From contig JAFDYP010000214.1 in NCBI GenBank assembly GCA_018267355.1, positions 1-6,573 of the forward strand: 6,573 nucleotides of DNA, written 5' to 3'. Every line of letters starts with the position of its first letter. Position 1 is the stretch's first letter. Under the pieces are notes generated by a model. That model ran no database searches. It saw only the letters and a list, made by a program, of their open reading frames with translations, and was not told where the DNA came from. The DNA is from Bacteroidota bacterium. GTDB taxonomy: Bacteria > Bacteroidota > Bacteroidia > Chitinophagales > LD1. The translations under genes were made by a program, and so were the position numbers. This document shows positions 1 to 6,135 of the stretch, one piece after another.

Positions 1-395
1 AACTGCTCGCTGGAATCACGGAAGAATCAAAAAAGATACGGAAACAGACATCAGAACTAGTTACAATGCGAATAAATAATGAGGTGACTAAGGAGAGCTT
101 CAAAGAGCATTATGCCCCATTAGAGGAGCGATTACAGCAACTCAATGAGCGTATGCCTGAATTAGAAGCCGAAATCTCTTTTCTTCGTGTTCAAGCCGAA
201 TCCACAGAAACAGTGATGGCTGACGCCAAAACACTGTATGCTAACTGGCCTCTGATGAACCTTGAAGAAAGGCGCTCCATTGTGGAGCGCATAACCGAGG
301 CGGTTATTATTGATAAGGAGGACATTACGATCCGGCTCTGCTATGCACCTGCAATTCTCAGAAATACAGGAAATAGTCAACCTCTCCTAAAATAG
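1..395 (+). CDS. Large serine recombinase, C-terminal fragment (5' end outside window)
   Basis: The frame is open from position 3 through the left edge to the TAG at 393-395, giving about 130 visible residues. The ATG at 66 is therefore an internal methionine, not the start. What is seen: a charged, heptad-like helical stretch (KEHYAPLEERLQQLNERM and onwards), then the segment ANWPLMNLEERRSIVERI followed by a short beta-rich tail (AVIIDKEDITIRL). Family knowledge: this layout, a coiled coil followed by 'W..L...ERR.I...I...I.I....I.I', is typical of the C-terminal end of large serine recombinases (resolvase/invertase catalytic domain, recombinase domain, zinc ribbon, coiled coil). These enzymes integrate or excise mobile elements. 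The catalytic serine domain would lie upstream, so activity cannot be judged. The stretch looks more A/T-rich than the next gene, which fits acquired DNA (by eye, not computed). A different coiled-coil protein is possible but less likely. Confidence 0.75.
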   Translation, partial: LLAGITEESKKIRKQTSELVTMRINNEVTKESFKEHYAPLEERLQQLNERMPELEAEISFLRVQAESTETVMADAKTLYANWPLMNLEERRSIVERITEAVIIDKEDITIRLCYAPAILRNTGNSQPLLK

Positions 396-401
396 GAGAG
401 G
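381..401. terminator. Perfect hairpin over the recombinase stop codon
   Basis: A 9-bp perfect inverted repeat (cctctccta / taggagagg) with a 3-base loop (aaa) spans the last codons and the TAG of the recombinase gene. It could end or protect the recombinase transcript, but no T-tract follows, so it is not a classical intrinsic terminator. CCTCTCC...GGAGAGG palindromes of this style are, to my knowledge, also common dispersed intergenic repeats in Bacteroidota genomes. Both readings are open. Confidence 0.45.
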
Positions 402-407
402 GTAACA

Positions 408-423
408 GCCGCATATACGCGGC
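408..423. repeat. Short GC-rich inverted repeat next to an A-tract
   Basis: gccgc / gcggc with a 6-base loop (atatac), directly followed by seven A residues (424-430). It lies in the 81-bp gap between the recombinase remnant and the tsaC-type gene. Read on the plus strand the hairpin is followed by A, not T, so it is not a standard terminator for the recombinase. Its role is unknown. Confidence 0.35.
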
Positions 424-476
424 AAAAAAATCCATAGTTTTGGCGGCGTGAAACTAAAAGGCACTTCTGATCGCGC

Positions 477-1430
477 ATGAGTACGGTGATAGGACATGAT
501 ATAAAGGCCGCAGCAGAGATACTGCGCGCAGGAGAGCTGGTGGCCATCCCCACTGAGACGGTCTATGGCCTGGCCGGCAATGCGCTGAATGAAGATGCGG
601 TGATCAAAATATTTAAGGCGAAAGAGCGCCCCTTCTTTGATCCGCTCATAGCGCATACATACTCCATAGACCAGATCAGAAAATACGTGACTGAAATACC
701 TGCCCGCCTGCTGCCGCTGATGGAGCGGTATATGCCGGGGCCGCTTACGGTGCTATTGCCCCGCCAGAATATTATACCCGATATCGTGACATCGGGCCTG
801 GAGCGGGCGGCCTTTCGCATACCACAGCATGAGGTAGCACAGGAGCTATTGCGCAGTATTGACTTTCCGCTGGCGGCGCCGAGTGCCAATCCTTTTGGCT
901 ATATCAGTCCTACTACTGCGCAGCATGTCTATGCGCAGATGCGTGATAAAGTGCCCTACATACTGGATGGCGGTGAGTGCCGCGTAGGCATAGAGTCTAC
1001 CATAGTGGGTATGGAGGGCGATACGATCATGGTATACCGCCTGGGCGGTCTGGCACTGGAGGAGATACAGGCGCTGGCAGGAGAGGTACAGGTAGCTGCC
1101 AGCAGCTCGTCAGATCCATCTGCACCGGGTATGCTCACCTCTCACTACGCTCCGCGCAAGCCACTCGTAATAGGAGATATCCCTACACTCATCAGGCAGT
1201 ATCAGGGCAAGAAGATAGCCGTTATCAGTTTCGCAGAGAGCTATGATGTGCCGTATCAGTATATCCTCAGCCTCGGCGGCAGTATAGATGAGGCTGCCAA
1301 GCGGCTCTTTGCCGCTATGCGCGAGATGGATGCTACAGATGCAGATGTCATAATAGCAAAAGACCTCCCGGAGGGAGGTCTTGGCAGAGCTGTGAATGAC
1401 AGGCTAAAGAGGGCATCTCACCCTCTCTGA
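477..1430 (+). CDS. tsaC: L-threonylcarbamoyladenylate synthase (Sua5/TsaC2 type)
   Basis: Cytosolic enzyme that makes threonylcarbamoyl-AMP from L-threonine, bicarbonate and ATP, the first step of the t6A modification at position 37 of ANN-decoding tRNAs; the product passes to the TsaB/TsaD/TsaE system. Seen in the 317 residues: the YrdC-type domain with PTETVYGL (25-32), KER (49-51) with PFFDPLIAH, MPGPLTVLLP (86-95), the S-A-N motif (136-138), DGG (164-166) and GIESTIV (171-177). Then comes the linker PGMLTSHYAPRKPL (217-230) and a C-terminal Sua5 domain ending in LPEGGLGRAVNDRLKRAS. The length and second domain mark the long Sua5/TsaC2 form rather than short TsaC. The ATG at 477 gives the expected N-terminus; no Shine-Dalgarno is visible, normal for Bacteroidota. 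It looks monocistronic, 81 bp after the recombinase fragment and converging on the next gene. All expected motifs are present, so it should be functional. Confidence 0.95.
   Translation: MSTVIGHDIKAAAEILRAGELVAIPTETVYGLAGNALNEDAVIKIFKAKERPFFDPLIAHTYSIDQIRKYVTEIPARLLPLMERYMPGPLTVLLPRQNIIPDIVTSGLERAAFRIPQHEVAQELLRSIDFPLAAPSANPFGYISPTTAQHVYAQMRDKVPYILDGGECRVGIESTIVGMEGDTIMVYRLGGLALEEIQALAGEVQVAASSSSDPSAPGMLTSHYAPRKPLVIGDIPTLIRQYQGKKIAVISFAESYDVPYQYILSLGGSIDEAAKRLFAAMREMDATDADVIIAKDLPEGGLGRAVNDRLKRASHPL
1360..1382. other. Perfect 10-bp hairpin inside the tsaC coding sequence
   Basis: aagacctccc / gggaggtctt with the loop gga, about 50 bases before the stop codon. It looks like the stem of an intrinsic terminator, but no T-run follows beyond the TT that closes the stem. 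It lies in codons for KDLPEGGL, a conserved part of the Sua5 C-terminal domain, so the protein constrains much of the sequence. The structure is seen directly; any effect on transcript end or stability is inference. Confidence 0.4.
1408..1426. terminator. Possible bidirectional terminator at the end of tsaC
   Basis: agaggg / ccctct with a 7-base loop, ending 4 bases before the tsaC gene ends. It also lies about 20 bp beyond the stop codon of the convergent minus-strand gene (1446). The stem is short and the downstream tract only mildly T-rich in either direction. Its position between two converging genes is the main support. Confidence 0.35.
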
Positions 1431-1445
1431 CCTGCATTGTATTTC

Positions 1446-2426
1446 TTATTTATCTTTCAGATAGCCCATCATCAGCAGGGAGCCGGAGAGACCGGAGGCA
1501 GAGACTGTCTGGCCTGCATCTACAAAGGAGATATCTTTATTATTGCTGAACATGGTAGTGTAACCATTGGCAGTGTAGTAGTTATTCCAGCCATTAGTAT
1601 TGCTACCGATGAAGTTCTTGATCACGAGTACCTTGCCGGCTGGTACAGTATAGTTTCCTACATTGAGGTCAAACAGTACCCATGAGTACCCCTTGGCTAC
1701 AGTGAAGCCCACGAGAGATGAGCCGCATGATGTAGAGGTGATAGCATTGCCCTCTGGGATCGTGATAGGATAGTTGCCTGTTACCTTGTTGCTGGTAGAG
1801 CCCGGAGTGCTGGAGCCTACAGCGCCTGTAGTAGTGCTGGTAGTACCGGATGCGAGGTAGGCACCGTTCACCACTGCACCATAGTCTGCGCAGGTAGCGC
1901 TACCGTTGTGAGTGAGTTGAGTCACATAGAGTGTTTTGCCGGTAGGTACTACATAGTTGAAGTTGCCATCGAGGCGGATAGGAGTCACACTCATGAGGCC
2001 ATCAGGGAAATCTGCAGAGGCGATGTTACTCTTGTCTGCATACTGTGCGTATGGTACAGAGAGAAACTGTACAGTACCTACAGTGATATAGCTGGTGCCG
2101 CCGGTAGTATCGATCTCAGTTTTGAGATAGAAGGCACCCTTAGACCAAGCGATGCTGGAGAACGTGCCGGAGATCACAGTTCCGGTGCCTATCTGCAGGT
2201 TTACGAGGCCAGAGTTGTCAGTAGTGGCTGTCTGCCTTTCCTGATACGATACTGAGCCTGTAGGGCTACCGTCCAGGATAGAGAGGCGCAGGGCTACACT
2301 TTTCAGCTTCACCGGAGCGCCAGTGGGCCCGGTAGCTACGGCCTGGTAGTTGAAGGCCTGTGGGGCTCCGCAATACGCGACTATCGTCACGAGCAGAGCA
2401 AAGAGGGACAGGGTAATTTTTCTCAT
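1446..2426 (-). CDS. Exported protein with FNYQAVA-type N-terminal domain and duplicated C-terminal module
   Basis: 326 residues. A signal peptide occupies about residues 1-21 (MRKITLSLFALLVTIVAYCGA). Residues 22-130 (APQAFNYQAV, then ALRLSILDGSPTG, a turn, TEIDTTGGTSY, FLSVPYAQYA) match a pattern seen at the start of many Bacteroidota surface or fibre proteins, where it precedes variable C-terminal regions. The rest looks like two related modules: NYVVPTGKTLYV (157-168) to GSSLVGFTVAK (235-245), and NYTVPAGKVLVI (258-269) to SGSLLMMGYLK (314-324). The only cysteines after the signal region, C179 and C234, both lie in module 1 and could form a disulfide. There is no T9SS C-terminal domain and no lipobox (YC, not GC or AC), so it may be periplasmic, secreted another way, or held by a partner. 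Its start lies 2 bp after the stop of the upstream T9SS-protein gene, indicating co-transcription and probable translational coupling. Function is unknown. Confidence 0.8.
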   Translation of the reverse strand: MRKITLSLFALLVTIVAYCGAPQAFNYQAVATGPTGAPVKLKSVALRLSILDGSPTGSVSYQERQTATTDNSGLVNLQIGTGTVISGTFSSIAWSKGAFYLKTEIDTTGGTSYITVGTVQFLSVPYAQYADKSNIASADFPDGLMSVTPIRLDGNFNYVVPTGKTLYVTQLTHNGSATCADYGAVVNGAYLASGTTSTTTGAVGSSTPGSTSNKVTGNYPITIPEGNAITSTSCGSSLVGFTVAKGYSWVLFDLNVGNYTVPAGKVLVIKNFIGSNTNGWNNYYTANGYTTMFSNNKDISFVDAGQTVSASGLSGSLLMMGYLKDK

Positions 2427-2428
2427 TG

Positions 2429-2911
2429 TTATTGTTTTGTGATTTTGGTGTTTATAATTGTTTTATCCTTTGACATAGCCTGGAGCACATATACGCCTGG
2501 TGCGAGGCCGGAGAGGTCGGCGCCTGATGCCTCGTAGTCTCCGCTGTAGACCTGCTGGCCTACCATGTTAAATACATAGATGTGTATATTGTCGTCCAGT
2601 GATGCTACATGCACCCGCGTAGAAAACGGGTTAGGATATACGGTAGCTGCCTCAGATGGGGCCTCTGTGATACCCGTAGTTTCTTCCGTATTGACTATAG
2701 AGCGGCTGGCCACCAGAAATCCCTGGGATACACCGGCATCTCTGGTCTCGACCATACCTACTACCGGTTCACCTACAGATATCAGCATCTGTATGCTGCC
2801 CGGAGTACCTATGGTACCCCCTGCGGAGTTTAAGACCATCCGGCCTGTAGACTGCGCAAAGGAGGCTGCAGCCAGCATGGATGATAAGATCAAAAGGTAG
2901 GTTTTTTTCAT
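2429..2911 (-). CDS. Small T9SS type A sorting domain protein
   Basis: 160 residues. A signal peptide ends at about residue 19-20 (MKKTYLLILSSMLAAASFAQ). The short passenger at about 21-75 contains SVGEPVVGMVETRDAG and SQGFLVAS, close to the 'IGEP....T...TQGFHQ' pattern common in Bacteroidota secreted proteins. A T9SS type A C-terminal domain at about 84-160 has VYPNPFSTRV, VFNMVGQQVYSG, LAPGVYVLQAMS and a terminal KTIINTKITKQ. Family knowledge: this domain directs passage through the outer membrane by the Por system, after which it is removed and the cargo is secreted or anchored to the surface. The mature cargo is unusually small, with no enzyme motif, so a structural or adhesive role or a partner role with the downstream 326-residue protein is possible (inference). 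It is the first gene of the minus-strand pair and has an A-rich leader without a Shine-Dalgarno. Confidence 0.88.
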   Translation of the reverse strand: MKKTYLLILSSMLAAASFAQSTGRMVLNSAGGTIGTPGSIQMLISVGEPVVGMVETRDAGVSQGFLVASRSIVNTEETTGITEAPSEAATVYPNPFSTRVHVASLDDNIHIYVFNMVGQQVYSGDYEASGADLSGLAPGVYVLQAMSKDKTIINTKITKQ

Positions 2912-3103
2912 TGTTTATGTTTTTCTTACTCACGTTTACGGCTACTCGTTTCATTTTGTTTCAGATAAAAAGAAAAACCTGTTAAAAAATAGTTTTTCTC
3001 CTACTAGTTCATTGATTGAAAATCATTGATTTGAGAAAGAGAAGCAGGGCTTGAGAGATATTATATTAATATTGCAGGATAACCAATCTCCCGGCTCCCT
3101 CCC
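2912..3103. promoter_or_regulatory. Divergent intergenic region with direct repeats
   Basis: This 192-bp A/T-rich spacer must hold the promoters of both the minus-strand secreted-protein pair and the plus-strand porin gene. It contains the direct repeat tcattgat at 3009-3016 and 3023-3030, overlapping two small palindromes (TGATT-gaa-AATCA at 3013-3025 and AAATCA-t-TGATTT at 3020-3032). These are possible operator half-sites. A loose match to the Bacteroidota -7 element TAnnTTTG is taatattg at 3067-3074, but no TTG lies at the right distance upstream, so I do not call a promoter. Regulation of either gene is inference. Confidence 0.35.
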
Positions 3104-4420
3104 TTGAATAAACTCTTTACGCTAATGGTATGGGTCTCGCTGTGCCATTCCGCTATAGCGCAGATCACGGCTACTGACACCATCCGGCAGCAGCGATGGA
3201 ATATCCACTTTCAATCTACGGTCATAGGCCAGTGGCATCCGGCTTTTGCTGATCCATATAGCGGGCAGAATAGCCTCCGCTCTCATGAAGGGGCCAAGGT
3301 CTCTATCACTACTACTCTATTTGCCGGAGTGCGGCTGTGGAAGGGGGCAGAGTTTTATTTCAACCCTGAGATATCGGGCGGTGAAGGACTGAGCCAGGCG
3401 CTCGGAGTGGCCGGAGCGCTGAATGGAGAAACATTTCGTGTAGGATCCGCTACCCCCAAGGTCTATGTAGCGCGCCTCTTCCTGCGCCAGTATATAGCAC
3501 TCAGCAAAGAATATGAGTGGGTAGACAATGACTTTAACCAGCTACATGTGAAGCGGCCTGTGTCTTACCTCTCCTTTCTGGTGGGCAGGATCAATATAGC
3601 CGACTACTTTGACAATAATAGTGTAGCTCATGATGCGCGGCGGCAGTTTCTCAACTGGTCACTGATGGGTGCCGGTGCCTGGGACTATCCGGCCAATACG
3701 CGTGGCTACACCTATGGGTTTGTGGCAGAGTGGAAACACAAACAGTGGGGGCTGAGGTATTCTTTTGCCACGCTACCCAAATCGGCCAATGCATCTAATA
3801 TGAACTATGATCCGCGTCTGGCGCTGGCTCACGTACTGGAGGCAGAGGGCGGCTGGAAACTAAAGAACGGACTGACAGGTACGGTACGGCTGCTCGGTTT
3901 CCTCAATGTGGCCAACATGGGTAGCTATCGGCTCGCTACCCTGATGGATACACCTGATATCACCGCTACGCGGAAATACTCCCGCAGCAAGGCCGGCTTT
4001 GGTATCAATGCCGAGCAGCAGGTCACACCGGAGGCTACTGTCTTTGCCCGCTACAGCTGGAATGACGGGCAGAATGAGACATGGGTATTCACAGAAATAG
4101 ATAATTCATTCAGCGCGGGTGCCATGACCAGCGGCAAATACTGGAAGCGCCCGCTGGATAATATCGGCCTGTCTGTCGTGACCAACGGTATTTCAAAAGC
4201 ACACCGCGACTATTTAGCCAAAGGCGGTTATGGCTTTATCATAGGTGATGGCAGGTTAAACTATGCGCAGGAATTTATCACTGAGTTATATTACTCCTTT
4301 GCCGTGTATAAGGATTATATCTTTATCACGCCGGACTACCAGTTTGTGCTGAATCCCGGCTATAACAAAGACCGCGGCCCGGTCAATGCCTTTGCCGTGA
4401 GGCTGCATGCGGAGTTTTGA
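3104..4420 (+). CDS. Carbohydrate porin, OprB family
   Basis: 438 residues, predicted outer-membrane beta-barrel that lets sugars or other small solutes diffuse in. Seen: signal peptide MNKLFTLMVWVSLCHSAIAQ (1-20); GQWHPAFADPYSGQNSL (42-58); FNPEISGGEGLSQALGVAG (86-104); a central block with VGRINIADYFDNNSVAHDAR (160-179), QFLNWSLMGAGAWDYPANTR (181-200) and GYTYGFVAEW; and a C-terminal block with GGYGFIIGDGRLNYAQE (374-390), YQFVLNPGYNKDRGPV, ending in HAEF. The final phenylalanine is the usual barrel-insertion signal. These motifs and the length fit OprB-type carbohydrate-selective porins. The start must be the TTG at 3104: a stop lies in frame at 3080-3082, no ATG intervenes, and the first ATG (3125) would cut the charged N-region off the signal peptide. 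It is divergent from the minus-strand pair and followed by a strong terminator, so it is probably monocistronic. Confidence 0.85.
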   Translation: MNKLFTLMVWVSLCHSAIAQITATDTIRQQRWNIHFQSTVIGQWHPAFADPYSGQNSLRSHEGAKVSITTTLFAGVRLWKGAEFYFNPEISGGEGLSQALGVAGALNGETFRVGSATPKVYVARLFLRQYIALSKEYEWVDNDFNQLHVKRPVSYLSFLVGRINIADYFDNNSVAHDARRQFLNWSLMGAGAWDYPANTRGYTYGFVAEWKHKQWGLRYSFATLPKSANASNMNYDPRLALAHVLEAEGGWKLKNGLTGTVRLLGFLNVANMGSYRLATLMDTPDITATRKYSRSKAGFGINAEQQVTPEATVFARYSWNDGQNETWVFTEIDNSFSAGAMTSGKYWKRPLDNIGLSVVTNGISKAHRDYLAKGGYGFIIGDGRLNYAQEFITELYYSFAVYKDYIFITPDYQFVLNPGYNKDRGPVNAFAVRLHAEF

Positions 4421-4431
4421 TTTTTATTAAC

Positions 4432-4455
4432 CGCAAAAGCGCGGAAACGCAAGAA
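4432..4455 (+). repeat. Three degenerate 8-bp tandem units (CGCRRAAR-like)
   Basis: Twelve bases after the porin stop codon come cgcaaaag, cgcggaaa and cgcaagaa in direct succession. Strings of CGCAAAG-like units preceded by 'taacc' occur as scattered intergenic repeats in many bacterial genomes (general knowledge). The function is unknown and the unit match here is imperfect. Confidence 0.35.
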
Positions 4456-4500
4456 ATATAAATGACCGCCAGGGAGAAGATATGATCTAAGAGCCAAAGT

Positions 4501-4532
4501 AGAAAGCCCATCTGATAGAGATGGGGCTTTCT
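4501..4532. terminator. Bidirectional intrinsic terminator between convergent genes
   Basis: agaaagcccatct pairs with agatggggctttct (13 bp with one bulged G) around a 5-base loop (gatag). A moderately T-rich stretch with ttttt at 4546-4550 follows on the plus strand. It sits 80 bp after the porin gene and 30 bp beyond the stop of the convergent minus-strand gene, exactly where a shared terminator is expected. Confidence 0.75.
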
Positions 4533-4562
4533 GCTTGGGATTGGTTTTTAGGTGGACGGGTC

Positions 4563-5984
4563 TTATTCTTTCACGAGTTTTATGGTTTGCATAGCGCCGG
4601 AGGCAGTAGTGACCTTCACCAGATAGATACCAGCTGCGAAGCTGCCAGTATTGATTTGGACGGATGGCTGATCATTCAGCTCAGTAGTGGCGACCTGTTG
4701 GCCTGTCACGTCTGTCACAGTAATAGTGGCAGTGATGGCCTGATCAAAGCGCACGTTGAAAAGATTGCTCATCGGATTCGGATACACGGTCATGGTGTGG
4801 CCGTCCAGCTCGCTGATGGCATTATTGCTACCCTGGCCATCATATTTCGCTACGAAGCGGCTACCACTTGTATTTTGATTGCCGCCGGCCACATACCACA
4901 GGTTGTGAGCGTATATCATTGTATTGATGCCTGCATTATCCTGGGCCAGATTGTCATAGTGGCCGAAGTTTGACCATGTGGTGCCATTCCATTTTTCTAC
5001 TACGCTATGTGCGGTATTAGCATCTATCAGCTCACCTGCAGCGTATACATTGCCAGAGCCGTCTACTACTACGCTCTTGACCGGATTGTCCAGTACGCTG
5101 GTGCCAAAAGAGGCGGTGCCACCGAGCTCGCTCCATGTACTGCCATCATAGTGGGCTACATAGTATTTGCCGCCTGCATCGCGAAACGTACCCGCCACAT
5201 AAACGTTGGAGCCATTGACAGCGATCGTATTGCCATAATCTCCAAAAGGAATATTGAGTGCGCCGGAGCCTGCGCCTACCTCTGACCATGAGGTGCCGTT
5301 AAACCTGGCCAGGTATGGATGGCCCGTACTGATGGTGGCATTGGTAAAATTACCTGTAGCGTAGACATTGCCCGAGGCATCCACAGTCATAGCCGTGATA
5401 GCATTGTTGGCATTGAGGGCATTGGATGCGCCTCCTACTGTCGTCCATGTAGTGCCGTCCCACTTCATTACCTGATAGTAGATATTGGAGCCGGAGAGGA
5501 AAGCGATCTCGCCCGCCGCATAGATATTGCCCTGCGCATCTGATGCGATGCTGCTGATACTCTGTACCAGCGTAGCGCCAAAACCGGAACTACCTCCGAG
5601 CTCAGTCCAGGCAGAGCCGTTCCATTTGGCTACATAGGCCATGCCTCCGGCGTCGGTAAAGTGCCCCCCTGCATAGATATTGCCCGAAGGATCGCTGCAG
5701 ATGCTAGAGATGTCGCCATTGGCACTGAGTGCACTGCTGCCCGTGCCTAGTTCTGCCCAGGTCGTGCCATTCCATTTGGCTACATACTGATTAAAGCCGG
5801 CATCCAGAAACTGGCCAGCGGCGTAGATATTGCCGGAGGGATCAGCACACAGCGTATTGATGTCATAAGAGCCTGCGGCGATGGTATCGTTACCGGTGCC
5901 GAGCTGTGTCCACTGCGCCTGCGCACCCGCGCCGATCAGCATGGCCGCACCGATGAGGATGGAGGGTAAAGTTTTGAATTTCAT
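4563..5984 (-). CDS. T9SS-sorted protein with seven beta-propeller-like repeats
   Basis: 473 residues from the ATG complementary to 5982-5984. A longer frame to 6026 exists, but its extra 14 residues would precede a proper signal peptide (MKFKTLPSILIGAAMLIGAGAQAQ), so the internal ATG is preferred. Seven tandem repeats start at W25, W76, W126, W180, W233, W284 and W337, 50-54 residues apart. Each follows 'W..[LV]G......I.s...D.SGN[IV]YAAG.F.DA....YVAKWNGT.', with the fifth and seventh most diverged. This resembles SBBP-type beta-propeller repeats, and seven copies suggest one closed seven-bladed propeller. A T9SS type A sorting domain follows (about 391-473: VYPNPMSNLFNVRF, VTDVTGQQVA, FAAGIYLVKVT, ending TIKLVKE). 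The protein is expected on the cell surface or secreted. No catalytic motif is seen; binding or scaffolding is plausible but unproven. It converges on the porin gene; its leader is A-rich without a Shine-Dalgarno. Confidence 0.88.
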   Translation of the reverse strand: MKFKTLPSILIGAAMLIGAGAQAQWTQLGTGNDTIAAGSYDINTLCADPSGNIYAAGQFLDAGFNQYVAKWNGTTWAELGTGSSALSANGDISSICSDPSGNIYAGGHFTDAGGMAYVAKWNGSAWTELGGSSGFGATLVQSISSIASDAQGNIYAAGEIAFLSGSNIYYQVMKWDGTTWTTVGGASNALNANNAITAMTVDASGNVYATGNFTNATISTGHPYLARFNGTSWSEVGAGSGALNIPFGDYGNTIAVNGSNVYVAGTFRDAGGKYYVAHYDGSTWSELGGTASFGTSVLDNPVKSVVVDGSGNVYAAGELIDANTAHSVVEKWNGTTWSNFGHYDNLAQDNAGINTMIYAHNLWYVAGGNQNTSGSRFVAKYDGQGSNNAISELDGHTMTVYPNPMSNLFNVRFDQAITATITVTDVTGQQVATTELNDQPSVQINTGSFAAGIYLVKVTTASGAMQTIKLVKE

Positions 5985-6095
5985 GTCTTTTGTGTTTAAG
6001 TGATAAATGTTTTTGCGACACAGCAAAGGAACGCAGTATCACGCTGGAGGGGAAGGACAGATAAGGAGGTTACTTACCGGCCATGAGCGGCGGAT
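5985..6095. other. Leader region upstream of the propeller gene
   Basis: First third of a 314-bp stretch without an identifiable gene; it should hold the promoter of the minus-strand propeller gene. On the minus strand the last bases before the start are A-rich (ttaaacacaaaagac). I find no convincing -7/-33 pair. A perfect Shine-Dalgarno-like aaggaggt is present at 6063-6070 on the plus strand, ahead of a 28-codon frame that I do not call as a gene. Confidence 0.3.
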
Positions 6096-6135
6096 TTTGT
6101 TTGTTCGTTACCCCTAGGCGCAGCGAACAAACAAA
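6096..6135. repeat. Long palindrome A with TTYG-unit arms
   Basis: tttgtttgttcg (6096-6107) pairs perfectly with cgaacaaacaaa (6124-6135); a T-G wobble and a T-A pair extend the stem to 14 bp around a 12-base loop (acccctaggcgc). The arms are built of 4-base units TTTG, TTTG, TTCG. It is a close relative of the palindrome at 6227-6274, in the same orientation (both have GTTA...CCCTAG...AGCG). It is probably a REP-like intergenic element or a transcript-end hairpin. Confidence 0.7.

Noticed and set aside
66..395. A complete 109-residue protein starting at the ATG at 66
   Set aside because: The frame stays open to the left edge, and the visible sequence is the C-terminal part of a larger recombinase, so this ATG is internal.
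563..1246. Other-frame open frames inside tsaC
   Set aside because: They overlap a fully conserved enzyme gene and their translations look like composition artefacts.
2370..2426. Lipoprotein signal in the 326-residue protein (cysteine at residue 19)
   Set aside because: The residue before the cysteine is tyrosine; a lipobox needs a small residue (G, A or S) there.
2769..2954. Minus-strand 61-residue frame starting upstream of the small T9SS gene
   Set aside because: It is an overlapping frame of the T9SS gene without domain features; the T9SS frame has a signal peptide and sorting domain.
4521..5543. Plus-strand open frames across the propeller gene (4521-4973, 5007-5285, 5319-5543)
   Set aside because: They are antisense to a clearly coding gene, show no known domain, and their regular spacing reflects the repeats on the other strand.
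5985..6026. N-terminal extension of the propeller protein to position 6026
   Set aside because: It would put 14 residues (MLCRKNIYHLNTKD) before an otherwise ideal signal peptide; the ATG at 5984 fits export.
5985..6030. Promoter of the propeller gene: minus-strand TTTG followed about 18 bases later by TATCACTT
   Set aside because: The -7 match to TAnnTTTG fails at three fixed positions; too weak to call without start-site data.
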